Made by a program: the position numbers and the translations under genes | Assembly (NCBI GenBank): GCA_027080405.1 | Contig: JALWSL010000208.1 | Span: 1 to 7,384, forward strand | Direction of reading: 5' to 3' | DNA length: 7,384 bases | Origin: Planctomycetaceae bacterium | GTDB lineage: Bacteria; Planctomycetota; Planctomycetia; Planctomycetales; Planctomycetaceae | The notes under the pieces: generated by a model | Told to the model about the DNA's origin: nothing | The model's input: only the letters and a program-made list of their open reading frames with translations | The model's database searches: none | Shown: positions 6,940 through 7,384 of the stretch, one piece after another | Position numbering within the stretch: position 1 is the stretch's first letter | How the letters are laid out: every line of letters begins with the position of its first letter

Positions 6940-6968
6940 GTATTACTTTCAACTTCAACAAAGATAAA
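6940..6968 (-). promoter_or_regulatory. hisG: Possible hisG promoter giving a near-leaderless transcript
   Basis: On the - strand TTTATC (6968-6963) and TAATAC (6945-6940) are 17 nt apart. A start about 7 nt after the -10 box would fall on or next to the hisG ATG at 6933, which itself lacks a good Shine-Dalgarno sequence. Both boxes match the consensus poorly, so this is speculative. Confidence 0.2.
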
Positions 6969-6981
6969 TAAAACGAACAAT

Positions 6982-7002
6982 TCTTCCTGCCTGAACGGAA
7001 GA
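6982..7002 (-). terminator. Weak terminator-like hairpin between permease gene and hisG
   Basis: TCTTCC (6982-6987) pairs with GGAAGA (6997-7002) around a 9-nt loop. On the - strand an AT-rich tail (ATTGTTCGTTTT) follows. It could end transcription from the permease gene before hisG. The stem is short and low in GC. Confidence 0.3.
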
Positions 7003-7166
7003 GGATAACGGGGTGACCTGAAAGCAGATTCCAGGCCGAGCTTCTTTTTGGCCAGAGTACCAGCGCAAACAATGCGATGCCAGTGCACAGGGAGAAGAAA
7101 CTGATTCCTCGCCGGTCTTGTTGGGTAATCCCGTTCAACTGGATGTCGCTGGCTGGTCAATGGTGG

Positions 7167-7199
7167 GGAACAGGGGCCGGGGAAGTGGCCATCTGTTCC
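7167..7199 (-). repeat. Compound hairpin just after the permease stop codon
   Basis: An outer stem of 7 bp, GGAACAG (7167-7173) with CTGTTCC (7193-7199), encloses an inner 4-bp stem GGCC (7175-7178) with GGCC (7187-7190) and an 8-nt loop. It begins 5 nt past the permease stop. No T-run follows, so it looks more like a 3'-end stabilising structure than a classic intrinsic terminator. Confidence 0.5.
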
Positions 7200-7204
7200 T
7201 GTTT

Positions 7205-7384
7205 TCAAAAGGGCCAGATCCTCGGAATCAGCAACATGCTGATTCCCCAGAGGAGCAGGCTGAGCGGCCCGCCGACACGCAGAAAATCACTGGTTCGGTA
7301 TCCCCCGGGGCCGTAAACCATCAGGTTTGTCTGGAATCCGTGAGGAGTTGCGAACGAAGCCGCAGCGGCGACCATGACAGTGAT
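7205..7384 (-). CDS. SLC13-type permease, C-terminal end (gene continues past window)
   Basis: The last 59 residues of a membrane transporter are read on the - strand; the 5' part lies beyond the right edge. The piece begins in a helix, then shows [16 protein letters not shown] (8-23) and [15 protein letters not shown] (24-38). A final hydrophobic helix (about 39-57) follows and ends W-P-F. The S-F-x-T-P-x-G-x-Q-T-N motif and the following P-G-G-Y-x-x-x-D-F are characteristic of the SLC13/DASS and related permeases, many of which in bacteria also carry cytoplasmic TrkA-C domains. Such proteins take up dicarboxylates, sulfate or other anions with sodium, but the substrate cannot be told from this end. 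hisG starts 271 bp downstream. Confidence 0.85.
   Translation of the reverse strand: MTVMVAAAASFATPHGFQTNLMVYGPGGYRTSDFLRVGGPLSLLLWGISMLLIPRIWPF

Noticed and set aside
7077..7316. 79-aa open frame on the + strand near the right edge
   Set aside because: It covers the end of the permease gene on the other strand, which has strong family motifs, so this is a shadow.

Overview
The window looks like a piece of a planctomycete chromosome, probably Planctomycetaceae (Gimesia or Rubinisphaera type). The evidence is a family signature and has not been confirmed by a database search: two secreted Cys-type sulfatases next to a secreted DUF1080 (3-keto-disaccharide hydrolase) protein, a hisG standing outside any his operon, and a cytochrome c oxidase cluster with a prokaryotic subunit IV. 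All eight coding regions can be named to family level, and none shows a frameshift. Two run off the window edges.

Left block, + strand (1-1853): the end of a haem-copper oxidase operon. It holds the C-terminal part of cytochrome c oxidase subunit III, then subunit IV, then after a 329-bp gap a second, divergent subunit III-like membrane protein. These belong to aerobic respiration in the inner membrane.

Middle block, - strand (2009-5163): two secreted sulfatases, read right to left. The 458-aa enzyme has the formylglycine motif C-S-A-S-R, and the 518-aa enzyme has C-S-P-T-R. They meet the oxidase block tail to tail across a short hairpin-rich junction. A 221-bp spacer lies between them. The 518-aa sulfatase has a strong hairpin with a T-rich tail in its 5' leader.

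Right block, - strand (5327-7384): a secreted DUF1080 protein, then hisG of the long type (ATP phosphoribosyltransferase), 53 bp apart and probably read from hisG into the DUF1080 gene. Further right is the C-terminal end of an SLC13-type permease.

The sulfatases and the DUF1080 protein fit extracytoplasmic breakdown of sulfated or modified glycans. The oxidase genes and hisG are housekeeping neighbours. I see no CRISPR array, tRNA, rRNA, insertion sequence or phage gene. I found no clear undescribed system. The observations most worth a second look are the leader hairpin of the 518-aa sulfatase, the divergent subunit III paralogue with His replaced by Arg, the unexplained 329-bp gap inside the oxidase cluster, and a compound hairpin just after the permease stop.
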